Assembly (NCBI GenBank): GCA_900315945.1
Contig: ONAZ01000005.1
Span: 1 to 64,000, forward strand
Direction of reading: 5' to 3'
Source of the DNA: an uncultured Lachnospiraceae bacterium
Lineage (GTDB): Bacteria; Bacillota; Clostridia; Lachnospirales; Lachnospiraceae
DNA length: 64,000 nucleotides
Within the stretch, counting starts at the first letter, position 1. Every line of letters begins with the position of its first letter. Of this stretch, positions 25,530 to 35,362 are shown piece by piece. The notes below the pieces were generated by a model, which had not been told where the DNA came from, did not search any database, and saw nothing but the letters and a program-made list of their open reading frames with translations. A program made the position numbers and the translations under genes.

Positions 25530-26306
25530 TTAATTATTATATTTCTTATATTCTCTTTTTCGACCAATTGTTCTTGCAAACGCTCCTGCTTTATTATAGA
25601 AAAAGAAGCCATATACAAGAAGCTTATTTGCCTTACCAAGATGGTCTTTGATTGTTCCATACCATCTCTTACCTTCTATTGATGTCTTGCCACCAGACTT
25701 AATATAATTAATAAGGTCATCCTCACTTCTTATATCTGCATCAATAGTAGTTATGGCTGTGCCCACACTTGATGCTCTATGAGAGTCACTTCCAGCAAAC
25801 ATCTGCTTATTATATCTTAAAGCAACTTCCTTAGCTTTATCATTATCGCAGTAATCTTCACAGGAATTAAATCCTTCGACAAAATCAAATTCCTTTGTAA
25901 TACTTCTATCCTTCTTAAAACGACCTGTTCTATATATACTAAGGAAATTCTCTCCATAAGGATGAGCTGGTCCAAGTATTCCGCCATGAGAATGAACTAC
26001 TTCCACAAGCTTCTCTATTGTAAGACCTCTCTTCTCCATCAATATTGATTCATCCTTTGATGGAAGTATTACAATGAAATGTCCTGCATTAAAAGTATCA
26101 TATTCTATTCCTTTTAGAACAACAAAGTCCTGATACTTTTTACCGCAGATATTTTCTTTCCAGTATCTATAACCATTATAGGAATTATGGTCAGTCATAA
26201 GCATGCCATTAAATCCCTGATCTCTTAGAAGCTTAATATACTCCTCTACACTAACCTTAGAGTCAGAGGAACCTTCATGGGTATGACAATGCATATCAAA
26301 TTTCAT
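25530..26306 (-). CDS. PHP-domain metal-dependent phosphoesterase
   Basis: This 258-residue protein begins MKFDMHCHTHEGSSDSKVS, the HxH metal motif of PHP domains. It has further motif residues in TDHNSYNGY, IEYDTFNAGHF, VHSHGG, AHPYG and GSDSHRASSVG. These give the usual cluster of metal-binding histidines and aspartates. Family members hydrolyse nucleotides or other phosphate esters. The substrate is unknown. It directly follows the PRPP-synthetase homologue by 12 bases, which hints at a nucleotide-related role. Confidence 0.88.
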   Translation of the reverse strand: MKFDMHCHTHEGSSDSKVSVEEYIKLLRDQGFNGMLMTDHNSYNGYRYWKENICGKKYQDFVVLKGIEYDTFNAGHFIVILPSKDESILMEKRGLTIEKLVEVVHSHGGILGPAHPYGENFLSIYRTGRFKKDRSITKEFDFVEGFNSCEDYCDNDKAKEVALRYNKQMFAGSDSHRASSVGTAITTIDADIRSEDDLINYIKSGGKTSIEGKRWYGTIKDHLGKANKLLVYGFFFYNKAGAFARTIGRKREYKKYNN

Positions 26307-26318
26307 CTAATCACCTTC

Positions 26319-27497
26319 TTACTTTCTACTATTGTAAGATTTAACAAGATTTCTAATTCTGTCATACGGATTAAGAAGATCACTAATTGAACAATCATGA
26401 TTAAGTGTATCAACAATAAGAGCTATATACTTACTCATATCACAATTAATGTAATACTCTCTCTCTAGAAGGTCAGGTGTCTGATATGTAAGATTTGTTG
26501 TTACAAGTCTGTAAATCAATCCTTCCTCATATGCCTTATCAAATTTCTCTAGACCATTAGTAAATAATCCAAATGTAGAGATAAGGAAAATTCTTGCAGC
26601 CTTTCTCTTCTTAAGTTCAGTTGCAACATCAATCATACTTTCACCAGAAGAAATCATATCATCTACAATAAATACATCTTTTCCTTCTACTGAAGATCCA
26701 AGGAACTCATGAGCAACAATAGGGTTACGTCCATCAACAACCTTAGAATAATCTCTTCTCTTATAGAACATACCCATATCTACACCAAGTACACCAGCCA
26801 GATATACTGCCCTGTCAGTTGCTCCCTCATCTGGTGAAATAATCATTAGATGATCTGGATCAATCTGAATATCATCAACATTATTAAGAATTCCCTTTAC
26901 AAATTGATATGAAGGTTGAACTGTCTCAAATCCAGATAGTGGAATTGCATTCTGGACTCTTGGATCATGTGCATCAAATGTAATAATGTTAGTTACACCC
27001 ATTGCAACAAGTTCTTGAAGTGCAAGTGCACAGTCCAATGACTCACGTGATGTACGTCTGTGTTGTCTACTCTCATATAGGAAAGGAATAATAACAGTAA
27101 TACGTCTTGCTTTACCGCCTACAGCAGCAATTATTCTCTTCATATCAGAATAATGATCATCTGGTGACATATGATTAGTATGTCCGCAGAGAGAATAAGT
27201 TAGACTATAATTTGTAACATCAACCATAATGAACAAATCAAGTCCTCTAATTGATTGACCAAGAGTACCCTTTGCTTCACCTGAACCAAAGCGAGGTACA
27301 TTAGCCTCAACAATATAAGAGTCTAATTTATATCCTTGTCTTAGCACCTCATCATATGTCTCTGTGTCTCTATTAGCTCTCCATTTAACAAGGTACTCAT
27401 CAATTCTCTTTCCTAACTCTTCACAACTCTTTAATGGAATCAATCCTAAAGATCCATAGGAAGGGGTGTTCTTTACATAATTCTCATCACTTGGCAT
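26319..27497 (-). CDS. Ribose-phosphate pyrophosphokinase homologue (divergent)
   Basis: PRPP synthetases make phosphoribosyl pyrophosphate from ribose 5-phosphate and ATP. This 392-residue protein has the tandem phosphoribosyltransferase folds of the family: PFLYESRQHRRTSRESLDCA, TFDAHDPRVQNAI, ISPDEGATDRAVYLAGVLG and the PRPP loop VFIVDDMISSGESM. It is about 75 residues longer than classical Prs and deviates in the catalytic segments (for example DDMISSGES instead of DDMIDTAGT). Start at 27497 after CGGAGGA; the longer open frame overlaps the upstream gene. It may be a second, divergent Prs. Confidence 0.85.
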   Translation of the reverse strand: MPSDENYVKNTPSYGSLGLIPLKSCEELGKRIDEYLVKWRANRDTETYDEVLRQGYKLDSYIVEANVPRFGSGEAKGTLGQSIRGLDLFIMVDVTNYSLTYSLCGHTNHMSPDDHYSDMKRIIAAVGGKARRITVIIPFLYESRQHRRTSRESLDCALALQELVAMGVTNIITFDAHDPRVQNAIPLSGFETVQPSYQFVKGILNNVDDIQIDPDHLMIISPDEGATDRAVYLAGVLGVDMGMFYKRRDYSKVVDGRNPIVAHEFLGSSVEGKDVFIVDDMISSGESMIDVATELKKRKAARIFLISTFGLFTNGLEKFDKAYEEGLIYRLVTTNLTYQTPDLLEREYYINCDMSKYIALIVDTLNHDCSISDLLNPYDRIRNLVKSYNSRK

Positions 27498-27522
27498 TAT
27501 TAATCCTCCGATTTCTTTATTA

Positions 27523-28497
27523 CTAATTATTCTGCGCTTGCTTCTTAATTCGTATGTCTCTTCCAAAAAGCTTCATAATGTTGAATTGACTTATTCTCGA
27601 AAATGTTCTTTCTGAATATATCTCCATTAATTCCTGGAGTGATAAATTCGTGGAAATGACAGTACTATTACCACGAAGTAAGCGTTCATTAATACACGTA
27701 AAAAATTTAGACGAAGTAAAAGAATTGACAAACTCTGTACCTAAATCATCAATAATAAGTACATCACAGCTATAAATACTTTCGCTGGTTTGTTCTAGAA
27801 TCTCGTCTTTCTCAAATGTTTCTTTCTCAAATACTTTAATTAACTCATCTGCTGTAAAATAAATAACTGAATAAGATTTATCAAGCAAATCTTTAGCTAT
27901 ACAATGTGTAAGATACGTCTTGCCAATACCTGGCTTTCCGTATATAAGAATATTCTCATCTCCAGCAAAATTATCACAATATTCCTTGCATCTCATAAGC
28001 ACATTTTTTGCATTATCATATGCTGAGATATTATTGTCAAACTCTTCTTTGCTGTAATAATCAAGATTAAAATTATCAAAGTTTTCTTCATTTATAACAT
28101 TTTCAAGTCTACTTTGAGAATATATTTTGTCGATGACCGCCTGCTTAAAACAATGACATGGTTTACCATTAACAAACCCTGTATCTCTACAATCTTTGCA
28201 AATGTATTTCGGCTTCAAATCTTCTAGAGTGTATCCAAGTCCATTAATAATCTCTTCCTTTTCTGCTTTAAGCATGGCCACCTTTTTTTTCAAATCATCT
28301 AAAGCATTAGCATTACCACTAAGCATTTCCTTAGATGCTTTAACACTTTCACTTGCCACCTGCGCATCTATCTCAGATAATCTCGGATTCTTAGCATATA
28401 TCTCGCTTTTTATTTTTGTGCTTTCAAAGACATCCTTAAACTGTCTGTCCGAATAATCTCTCATTATGCTTTCATACTGAGAATTTGTTAATGACAT
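27523..28497 (-). CDS. dnaI: DnaI/DnaC-type helicase loader ATPase
   Basis: This 324-residue AAA+ protein resembles DnaC/DnaI, which loads the replicative helicase. A cysteine cluster (CKDCRDTGFVNGKPCHC, about residues 116-132) matches the zinc-binding module of DnaI. Walker A is YGKPGIGKTYL (about residue 190), and Walker B is VLIIDDLGTEF. Sensor and arginine-finger regions follow (RTFSRI). It lies 11 bases downstream of a DnaD-domain gene, a pairing typical of Gram-positive primosome genes. Confidence 0.93.
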   Translation of the reverse strand: MSLTNSQYESIMRDYSDRQFKDVFESTKIKSEIYAKNPRLSEIDAQVASESVKASKEMLSGNANALDDLKKKVAMLKAEKEEIINGLGYTLEDLKPKYICKDCRDTGFVNGKPCHCFKQAVIDKIYSQSRLENVINEENFDNFNLDYYSKEEFDNNISAYDNAKNVLMRCKEYCDNFAGDENILIYGKPGIGKTYLTHCIAKDLLDKSYSVIYFTADELIKVFEKETFEKDEILEQTSESIYSCDVLIIDDLGTEFVNSFTSSKFFTCINERLLRGNSTVISTNLSLQELMEIYSERTFSRISQFNIMKLFGRDIRIKKQAQNN

Positions 28498-28508
28498 ATT
28501 ATCTCCTG

Positions 28509-29555
28509 CTACTTTTTGTTAACCAGTGTCTTCTCTAAATCATCAAAGTCATAATCTCTTGAATCAAAATTATTAAATCTATTATTAGGTGTAACCGTCT
28601 TAGTATTTCTTACTGAAGTATTCTTAAACTTCTTCTTATACTCTTCATCAATAACTTTCACATCATCAAGAGTCTTTACTTTGTGATTAACCCAATTATC
28701 AATTATTTTATCAGCATATTCAAAATTAGGTTTGTTAGTATTAACTATTGTTCTTCTGCATGCCTCTTCTATAACGTCTGCACTTAAACCTAACTTCTTC
28801 CATTTCTGCACATATTCTAATTCAGACTTAATTAGTCCACGATTATTAATACCGAAGGACTTACATATATTATAATATGCATCTGAATGCTGAATAGTAT
28901 CTTCCTTCGCTTCTTCAACAGAAGAGATATTATTAGAAGCCCAATCAAGGGCAATCCTATCCATGTATTTGATACTCGGATGTCCCTTATCAATACAATA
29001 CTCTACAAGATACGTAACAAGCTCTGTAGAGAAATGTAAATCAGCAGTCCAGTAAATAATATAATTAAGATCTGATACAGTTAAGTTATGACCCAAATAC
29101 TTCTCGATGACAAATAGAAGATCATCCATATCATCATCTTCTTTGAAATGATTCATCTGGGAAATACTATATTCCTGCCTCTTAGGAAGGGGACTTCTAC
29201 CCTGATGTTCATAATTCTTATTCTCATTAACCTGCGATGAACATGTATTAGAATTACCAGATGGCTCCAAAAAGCATATTCCTGTTAATTCATCCGAAGA
29301 ATTATACTCAAGAGAAATAAGCTTGCACTTCTCCCAATAAGAAAGGGCACGCTTCACATCTCGCTCTGTATGATCCAACTTCTCTGCTAATAAACTAATA
29401 TCTATATCTAACTCATCCTGACCAAGTAATCTTAGTAGATACAAATAAATCTTCACAAACTCCCCGTTGGCATCTTTCATATATTCATCTATAAATGCAT
29501 TAGATACACAAGTAACTCCTGCGTCGTTACTTGTATGTAATGTTATGTCTGCCAT
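28509..29555 (-). CDS. DnaD-domain replication initiation protein
   Basis: This 348-residue protein has an N-terminal winged-helix region (about residues 20-110, VKIYLYLLRLLGQ and RDVKRALSYWEKCKLI). Two C-terminal DnaD/DnaB-like helical repeats follow (about 125-200 and 215-295, the second with WKKLGLSADVIEEACR). The tail is basic and disordered. DnaD proteins remodel DNA during helicase loading. It is followed by the DnaI gene, and its upstream region contains four DnaA boxes. Confidence 0.92.
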   Translation of the reverse strand: MADITLHTSNDAGVTCVSNAFIDEYMKDANGEFVKIYLYLLRLLGQDELDIDISLLAEKLDHTERDVKRALSYWEKCKLISLEYNSSDELTGICFLEPSGNSNTCSSQVNENKNYEHQGRSPLPKRQEYSISQMNHFKEDDDMDDLLFVIEKYLGHNLTVSDLNYIIYWTADLHFSTELVTYLVEYCIDKGHPSIKYMDRIALDWASNNISSVEEAKEDTIQHSDAYYNICKSFGINNRGLIKSELEYVQKWKKLGLSADVIEEACRRTIVNTNKPNFEYADKIIDNWVNHKVKTLDDVKVIDEEYKKKFKNTSVRNTKTVTPNNRFNNFDSRDYDFDDLEKTLVNKK

Positions 29556-29674
29556 ATAATCATTTTCCTCTTTTCCAAAACCCTAGATGGATTTTAACAC
29601 ATTAGAATATAGAATTAAACCCCAAAAGAGTCCACAACGCTAGTATTTTCAAGGCTTTGTGGCAGGTTAAAAAA

Positions 29675-29771
29675 AGTGGATAACTCCGTGAAACTATTGT
29701 AAAATTTGAAAAAATTAATCCACACTCTATGTAGATAAATAATGTACATAAAATGTGGATTATGTGGATAA
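29675..29771. promoter_or_regulatory. Cluster of DnaA boxes
   Basis: Four close matches to the DnaA box TTATCCACA lie within 97 bp. They are 29675-29683 (minus, 8 of 9), 29716-29724 (plus, 8 of 9), 29754-29762 (minus, 8 of 9) and 29763-29771 (minus, perfect). The stretch is AT-rich. It lies between murC and the dnaD/dnaI pair, so it may regulate those genes or be a DnaA reservoir; no dnaA or dnaN is present, so it is unlikely to be the main origin. Confidence 0.7.
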
Positions 29772-31151
29772 CTATTTTTCAAGTAACTCATTTCCGACTT
29801 TTACTATATCTCCGGCACCCATAGTTATTAACAAGTCATTGTTAATACATTTTTTTAAAATAAATTCTTCAATTTCTGAAAAAGTATCAAAATAGTAAGC
29901 TTCTGTACCGTATTTCTCAACTTCTTTCAACAAATCCCGGGACGAAACATTGTAAATATCCTTTTCTCGAGCAGCATATATCTTAGATAAAATCACAATA
30001 TCTGCTATGGATAAAGCTTCAGCTAGTTCCTTAAGCAATGCTTTCGTTCTTGTGTAAGTATGTGGTTGAAAAACACATACAACCCTCTCGTGAGGATAAT
30101 TCTTAGCAGATTCAAGTGTTACTTTAATCTCTGTAGGATGATGAGCATAATCATCAATAATATTTATACCATTTACTTTCCCTTTAAACTGGAATCTTCT
30201 TTCTGCTCCTTCAAATTTCTCTAGGCCTGCTTTAATTGTCTTATTATCAACACCAAATTTCTTCAAAAACAATACAGCAGCAAGTGCATTAGATATATTA
30301 TGATTGCCAGGTACCTTAAGATGTATTTCTTCAAGTTCCTCACCACAGCAAACTGGAGTAAAAATTCCATTTCCAAAATCATCAAAGGAGATATTCTTAG
30401 CATAACAATCTGCTTCATTAGTTGTGCCAAATGTTACTATCTCTGCCTTAGTACCTTCTGTAATCTCTGACAAATCAGGTATATCATTATTAATTATAAT
30501 ACAACCATCGTCTAATGTATTGTTAGCAAATTTATTAAAGGAATGTCTTATATCATTTAAATCCTTAAAGAAATCAAGATGATCTTCTTCTATATTAAGA
30601 ATTATAGAGTATTTAGGATAAAACTCATGATAACTATTGGTGTACTCACAAGCCTCTGTTATAAATGTCTCTGAAGTACCTGCATGAATATTACTATTTA
30701 TTGCAGAGAAGATTCCACCTATAGATATTGTTGGGTCTTCCGGTAATTCTAGAAGGACCTGACTAATCATTGAAGTAGTACTTGTCTTACCATGAGTTCC
30801 TGCTACAGCTATTGACTCAGAATAATTATCCATAACCTGTCCTAAAAACTGAGCTCTAGTAAGAAGTGGTATTTCTCTTCTTTTTGCTTCACTAAGCTCT
30901 GGATTGTCATCTTTTATGGCCGCAGTATAAACAACACAATCTATATCATCTGTTATATTAGATGCTTCCTGAGAAAATGCTATTCTAACACCAAGCTTCA
31001 TGAGATTACTTGTATATTGAGACTCACTATTATCAGAGCCTGTTACAGTAAATCCTCGCTTAACGAGAATCTCAGCAAGACCACTCATGCTGACTCCGCC
31101 TATTCCTATAAAATGAAAATGTTTAGGATTGTTAAAATCAACTTTATACAT
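29772..31151 (-). CDS. murC: UDP-N-acetylmuramate--L-alanine ligase MurC
   Basis: MurC adds L-alanine to UDP-MurNAc, the first amino-acid step in peptidoglycan precursor synthesis. The 459-residue protein has the N-terminal HFIGIGGVSMSGLAEIL, the ATP loop AVAGTHGKTSTTSMI (about residue 115), NIEEDHLDF and DDYAHHPTEI, all Mur-ligase motifs. Its length is normal. A GGAGAG ribosome site precedes the ATG. Confidence 0.97.
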   Translation of the reverse strand: MYKVDFNNPKHFHFIGIGGVSMSGLAEILVKRGFTVTGSDNSESQYTSNLMKLGVRIAFSQEASNITDDIDCVVYTAAIKDDNPELSEAKRREIPLLTRAQFLGQVMDNYSESIAVAGTHGKTSTTSMISQVLLELPEDPTISIGGIFSAINSNIHAGTSETFITEACEYTNSYHEFYPKYSIILNIEEDHLDFFKDLNDIRHSFNKFANNTLDDGCIIINNDIPDLSEITEGTKAEIVTFGTTNEADCYAKNISFDDFGNGIFTPVCCGEELEEIHLKVPGNHNISNALAAVLFLKKFGVDNKTIKAGLEKFEGAERRFQFKGKVNGINIIDDYAHHPTEIKVTLESAKNYPHERVVCVFQPHTYTRTKALLKELAEALSIADIVILSKIYAAREKDIYNVSSRDLLKEVEKYGTEAYYFDTFSEIEEFILKKCINNDLLITMGAGDIVKVGNELLEK

Positions 31152-31165
31152 ATTACTCTCCGTTC

Positions 31166-32545
31166 TTATTTACGCTTAAATAGCATAGTTGAAACCGACT
31201 TTGCTATACTTACTCTTTGCATTACACAACCCTCATCACCAAAGTTCATGTATTTGTGCGGAGCGTCGCTAGTATTCTCCCACACTACTATACTTTCCTC
31301 ATCAGCCTTATCATCAACGTTAGGATTAGATGTCTTTGCAAAATTGGTTAGATAGCGTACCATTTGTTTGCTGAGATTTCTATCTACATCTGTAAACTCT
31401 CTCCAACATTTATCCAAAGAGCCAAACCAGTACCAAAGGTCTGCCGAATGCCACGCTCCCTTATTATCACCAGGAAGCTGTCTGCAGAAATGATATGTAT
31501 ATGCACGAATGCTATCATCACATTTATTCTCAGATACATAATTTGCTATGTTTTTTCCCCAGGAAGCTACCATTTCAAGAAACACTGTCGTAACAATATC
31601 TTCACTATTAGAGCCGATTATTATTGGAATATGATTATATTTACCACTCTTGTAATCTTCAACTCTTGTCTTTTGAATAAGGATATTATCTATAACTGGT
31701 CCTGCAAGAAGTCCAACATTTTTTATCTCAGAACAAACCTTGACCCAACTTTCATATATTATCTTAGGGTCGCATTTTCTGAGTTCCTCAATACTATCTA
31801 GTTTGCATTCCGCCACTATCTTACGCCAGAAACCATATGTTGCATCCTGCTGCTTTGGTGCAACAAATGTTGATACACCTCCACCAGAACTTAGCACAGC
31901 TTTATGGAATAAGCCTTTTGTAGAAGGACTTAGGATTAAATGAGTGGCACTCATTGCTCCAGCAGATTGTCCCATTAACGTAACATTATTAGGATCTCCT
32001 CCAAATATTTCAATATTATGATTAATCCACTCTAACGCTGTTAATTGATCATATAATCCATAGTTTCCAACATGCCCTTCCTCTGAACCTAGTTCTGGAA
32101 GACACATAAATCCAAGTGGTCCAAGTCTATAGTTAATAGTTACTGCTATAACTCCTGATTCAACCCATTTTGTTGGGTCAAAAACCTTCTCATCACTTGA
32201 TCCCGTAGAAAAGGAACCACCATGTATATATACAATTACCGGCTTATTCTGCCCATATAAATTATCATTATCATCTGTACTTGTATATACATTAAGGAAC
32301 AGACAGTCCTCTGAATAAGTAAAATCTATCCCTTCTCTAAATTCTTTATGGTAAAATTTCTTCTCCGCTATATTACTTTCATCAAAAAATGCTCTTGGTT
32401 GATATGCACATGCACCAAAGGAAGTGAAATTTTTTAAACACTCATCAAGATTATCAATCCTGTTCCATCTAGGCTCTTCTACCGGGTATTCCCATCTAGA
32501 AGCAGTGGCATATCTTATGCCTTTAAACGCAATTATCCTACTCAT
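31166..32545 (-). CDS. Type-B carboxylesterase
   Basis: This 459-residue alpha/beta hydrolase has the carboxylesterase-B features: substrate-side motif FKGIRYA, EDCLFLNVYT, the oxyanion-hole segment YIHGGSF (about 106-112) and the nucleophile elbow VTLMGQSAGAMSA (Ser194). The protein has no signal peptide and starts directly in the domain, so it is cytoplasmic. It is shorter than the family average of about 500. The substrate is unknown. The gene is 12 bases downstream of a membrane-protein gene and 14 bases upstream of murC. Confidence 0.92.
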   Translation of the reverse strand: MSRIIAFKGIRYATASRWEYPVEEPRWNRIDNLDECLKNFTSFGACAYQPRAFFDESNIAEKKFYHKEFREGIDFTYSEDCLFLNVYTSTDDNDNLYGQNKPVIVYIHGGSFSTGSSDEKVFDPTKWVESGVIAVTINYRLGPLGFMCLPELGSEEGHVGNYGLYDQLTALEWINHNIEIFGGDPNNVTLMGQSAGAMSATHLILSPSTKGLFHKAVLSSGGGVSTFVAPKQQDATYGFWRKIVAECKLDSIEELRKCDPKIIYESWVKVCSEIKNVGLLAGPVIDNILIQKTRVEDYKSGKYNHIPIIIGSNSEDIVTTVFLEMVASWGKNIANYVSENKCDDSIRAYTYHFCRQLPGDNKGAWHSADLWYWFGSLDKCWREFTDVDRNLSKQMVRYLTNFAKTSNPNVDDKADEESIVVWENTSDAPHKYMNFGDEGCVMQRVSIAKSVSTMLFKRK

Positions 32546-32556
32546 GTTATCACCTT

Positions 32557-33477
32557 TTATTCAAATAGTTGATTCAAGAAGAATCCATTCATTAAGTCAT
32601 CAGCATTAATCAGTATATATGTTATGCACCAGTTTATCATAATAGTTATTGTGTACATAAGGTGAAAGGATACTATCCATTCATTCTTTTTTGGTGCCTT
32701 CTCGTTAATAAAATCTAATAATCTTTCTAAACATAAAAAAATGAAAAAGAAATATATTATAATTCTTGCAACAAGTAGAAATTCACCTGCACCTGGAAGC
32801 TTATATAATTCATAAAAGAATTGGGCCACAGTTCCAATACCTGGTATAAAGCTTAGAATACCGAATATTGTTCCTCCCATAACAAGAACCCAATAGCATA
32901 CATATACTACATCAGAAAAATGTTTTGGTAATTTAATTCTTTTATACTTAAACAATATATAGGGAATAACACACAGGGAAAGGCTTATTATGAATACAAG
33001 AAACGCAATTCTTATATCCTTTTGAATAATTCCCCAGTAAGCAAATGATGTATTATATCCAACTGACACAAAATAAACTGTAGCTATATAGTTACTTCCA
33101 AAAGGCAAATATCTAATAATAGGAGTAACAGCAATAGATATGGTAGTTATAATGAAAACAACCCATTCTATTGCGGTCATACTATATACTCCACTTTGAA
33201 AGAACTTGGAATATGTATCGCCTCTTTCTAAGTCAAATGTTATAGTGTCAAAATGAAACACATTTATTAATAAAAAACGAAGTACAAAGTATCCAACGAT
33301 TCCAGCAACTATCATTACAGTATAAAACAGAACCTTTTTCCACATTCCTTTTGTTGTACAATATGGTTCTCCCTCTAGTGCTGGCTTTGGATTCGGAAAG
33401 AAGGTATCTAGCGCCCAATCAACAATTCGTTTTATAAAATTATAGACACTTTTGTATGCGCGTTTAATCTTATCCAT
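32557..33477 (-). CDS. Multi-pass membrane protein of unknown function
   Basis: I do not recognise this 306-residue protein. An amphipathic N-terminal part with a basic patch is followed by about seven or eight hydrophobic segments (for example VLFYTVMIVAGIVGYFVL, IEWVVFIITTISIAV, IAFLVFIISLSLCVI, WVLVMGGTIFGILSF). The ATG at 33477 follows GGTGA; a GTG nine bases upstream is an alternative. It is directly downstream of the Na/phosphate cotransporter and upstream of the esterase, probably in one transcript. Confidence 0.75.
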   Translation of the reverse strand: MDKIKRAYKSVYNFIKRIVDWALDTFFPNPKPALEGEPYCTTKGMWKKVLFYTVMIVAGIVGYFVLRFLLINVFHFDTITFDLERGDTYSKFFQSGVYSMTAIEWVVFIITTISIAVTPIIRYLPFGSNYIATVYFVSVGYNTSFAYWGIIQKDIRIAFLVFIISLSLCVIPYILFKYKRIKLPKHFSDVVYVCYWVLVMGGTIFGILSFIPGIGTVAQFFYELYKLPGAGEFLLVARIIIYFFFIFLCLERLLDFINEKAPKKNEWIVSFHLMYTITIMINWCITYILINADDLMNGFFLNQLFE

Positions 33478-33490
33478 TAATGTCACCGAA

Positions 33491-35296
33491 TTATTTACTT
33501 CTTAGTTTGCCTTTCTTTCTATCTTCTTCTGATTCTTCTAAGGCAAATTTTTCAGCATAAGTCTTATACGTAAATTTGTATTCCTCATCCTTATTATGTC
33601 GTACTTCACTTAACATCTCGTGAGTGTTAAAGTGTGACTGCTCTGCCTCAATTGTAGCAGCAGCAATATTAGAACAGTGAGCTGAAATACGCTCATAATT
33701 CATAATTAAATCATTAAATACTACTCCAGTCTTAATCTCACATTTTCCTTCCTGAAGTCTCTTAACATGATTACTTCTACTATTATTACAAATCTTACCA
33801 ATCCATTCACGTAGAGGCTCTACATGAGCTGAGTTCTCCCAATCATCATCCTGGAAGGAAGACACAGCAAGATCTACTACCTCTTCTGTAGCTGCTTTTA
33901 TTACATCAAGTTCCTCGTAGGCATCTTCAGAAAACTCAATTCCTTTTTCCTGCATATCCTTACAAATAAATGCAATATTCATTGCATGATCCCCAAGTCT
34001 CTCGAAATCACTTATTGTGTGAAGGAATTTGGATACTTGCTTTGACTGCTTTAAGTTCATCTGAGTCTTAGATACACGCATAAGATATGTTCCAAGGTGA
34101 TCTTCGTACTTATCTAATATATCTTCCTTCTGGCACACCTTCTCAAATCTGTCTTCAGAATAATCATCAACCATACTTGTTGCTCTTGATACATTCTTCT
34201 GAGCGGTTCTTGCCATACCATTTATACACTTATGACTTTGGCTTATTGCAAGTTCTGGAATTCCAAGGAATCTTGCTTCAAGAAGTTCAAAGTCAGCCTG
34301 TTCTTCTGTCTCTTCTTTCTTATCTTTGATAAGAGTACATACAAGCTTCTCAATTCCTTTTACAAATGGGAATAGTACCATTATAGTAAGTACTCTATAA
34401 ATTGTATTAAGAAGCGCAATAAGAACTGGCGACATAGTCATATCTATAAACGGCAAATCCACAAACAGCGTTGTTATATAGAAGACGGAGCCCCATATTA
34501 ACATACCAAGCAAATCATTAATTAGATATACTGCTGCAGTTCTCTTACCATTAGTATTAGTTCCAATAGCAGAAATAAGAACTGGCATAGCAGCACCTAC
34601 ACCGATACCAAGAATTATTGGAAAGGCTGATTGGAAAGTAATAGCTCCTGTTATTGACAATGCTTGTAATACACCCACTGAAGCAGATGCAGATTGAAGT
34701 ATTGCTGTAAATACGATACCAACAAGAATACCTATAACTGGATTATTAAATGCTGTTAGAACACTAACAAATTCTTCGCTTTCCTTAAGAGGTGCAACTG
34801 CTCCAGACATCTGTTGCATACCAACCATAAGTATTGCGAAACCAATCATAATATCGCCCACATTATGGTATTTTGTATGCTTAGTAAATAATTTAAGAAT
34901 TACACCAATAATTGCAACAACTGCAGATATGGTTGCAGTAGATAGAAGTGATGCTATTCCTTCGCTTCCATCTATATAAGACAGACAAAGTATCCATCCA
35001 GTAATAGATGTACCAATATTAGCACCCATTATTACTCCGATAGCCTGAGCTACCTTCATCATACCAGCGTTAACAAAACCAACTACCATTACTGAAGTTG
35101 CGCTAGATGACTGTATAATCGCTGTTACAACTGTACCGAGAAGTACGCCCTTAATAGGCGTACTTGTCAATCTAAATAGTATTTTCTCTAAACTATTACC
35201 TGCAACTCTTTGTAGTCCTGATCCCATAAGCGACATACCAAAGAGAAACAATGCCACTCCACAAAGAATTGCAAGTATCGTAGTTATTACACTCAT
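33491..35296 (-). CDS. Na+/phosphate cotransporter with PhoU-like C-terminus
   Basis: This 601-residue NptA/YjbB-type transporter has two inverted membrane repeats carrying the signature QSSSATSVMVVGFVNAG (about residues 63-79) and QSASASVGVLQAL (about 202). These are the paired QSSS motifs of the family. From about residue 345 a cytoplasmic helical region resembles PhoU (KYEDHLGTYLMRVSK; LGDHAMNIAFICKDM). Such proteins move inorganic phosphate with sodium, in or out. Length and layout are normal for the PhoU-fused version. Confidence 0.93.
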   Translation of the reverse strand: MSVITTILAILCGVALFLFGMSLMGSGLQRVAGNSLEKILFRLTSTPIKGVLLGTVVTAIIQSSSATSVMVVGFVNAGMMKVAQAIGVIMGANIGTSITGWILCLSYIDGSEGIASLLSTATISAVVAIIGVILKLFTKHTKYHNVGDIMIGFAILMVGMQQMSGAVAPLKESEEFVSVLTAFNNPVIGILVGIVFTAILQSASASVGVLQALSITGAITFQSAFPIILGIGVGAAMPVLISAIGTNTNGKRTAAVYLINDLLGMLIWGSVFYITTLFVDLPFIDMTMSPVLIALLNTIYRVLTIMVLFPFVKGIEKLVCTLIKDKKEETEEQADFELLEARFLGIPELAISQSHKCINGMARTAQKNVSRATSMVDDYSEDRFEKVCQKEDILDKYEDHLGTYLMRVSKTQMNLKQSKQVSKFLHTISDFERLGDHAMNIAFICKDMQEKGIEFSEDAYEELDVIKAATEEVVDLAVSSFQDDDWENSAHVEPLREWIGKICNNSRSNHVKRLQEGKCEIKTGVVFNDLIMNYERISAHCSNIAAATIEAEQSHFNTHEMLSEVRHNKDEEYKFTYKTYAEKFALEESEEDRKKGKLRSK

Positions 35297-35362
35297 TTTT
35301 TCGTCCTTTTCCTTTTTTCTTTAATAGAAGCCACTCTTTCTATTATAACACAAAAATCTATT

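Noticed and set aside
29675-29771. Chromosomal origin of replication
   Set aside because: DnaA boxes are present, but dnaA, dnaN, recF and gyrAB are not in the window. A regulatory or DnaA-binding locus is the more careful reading.
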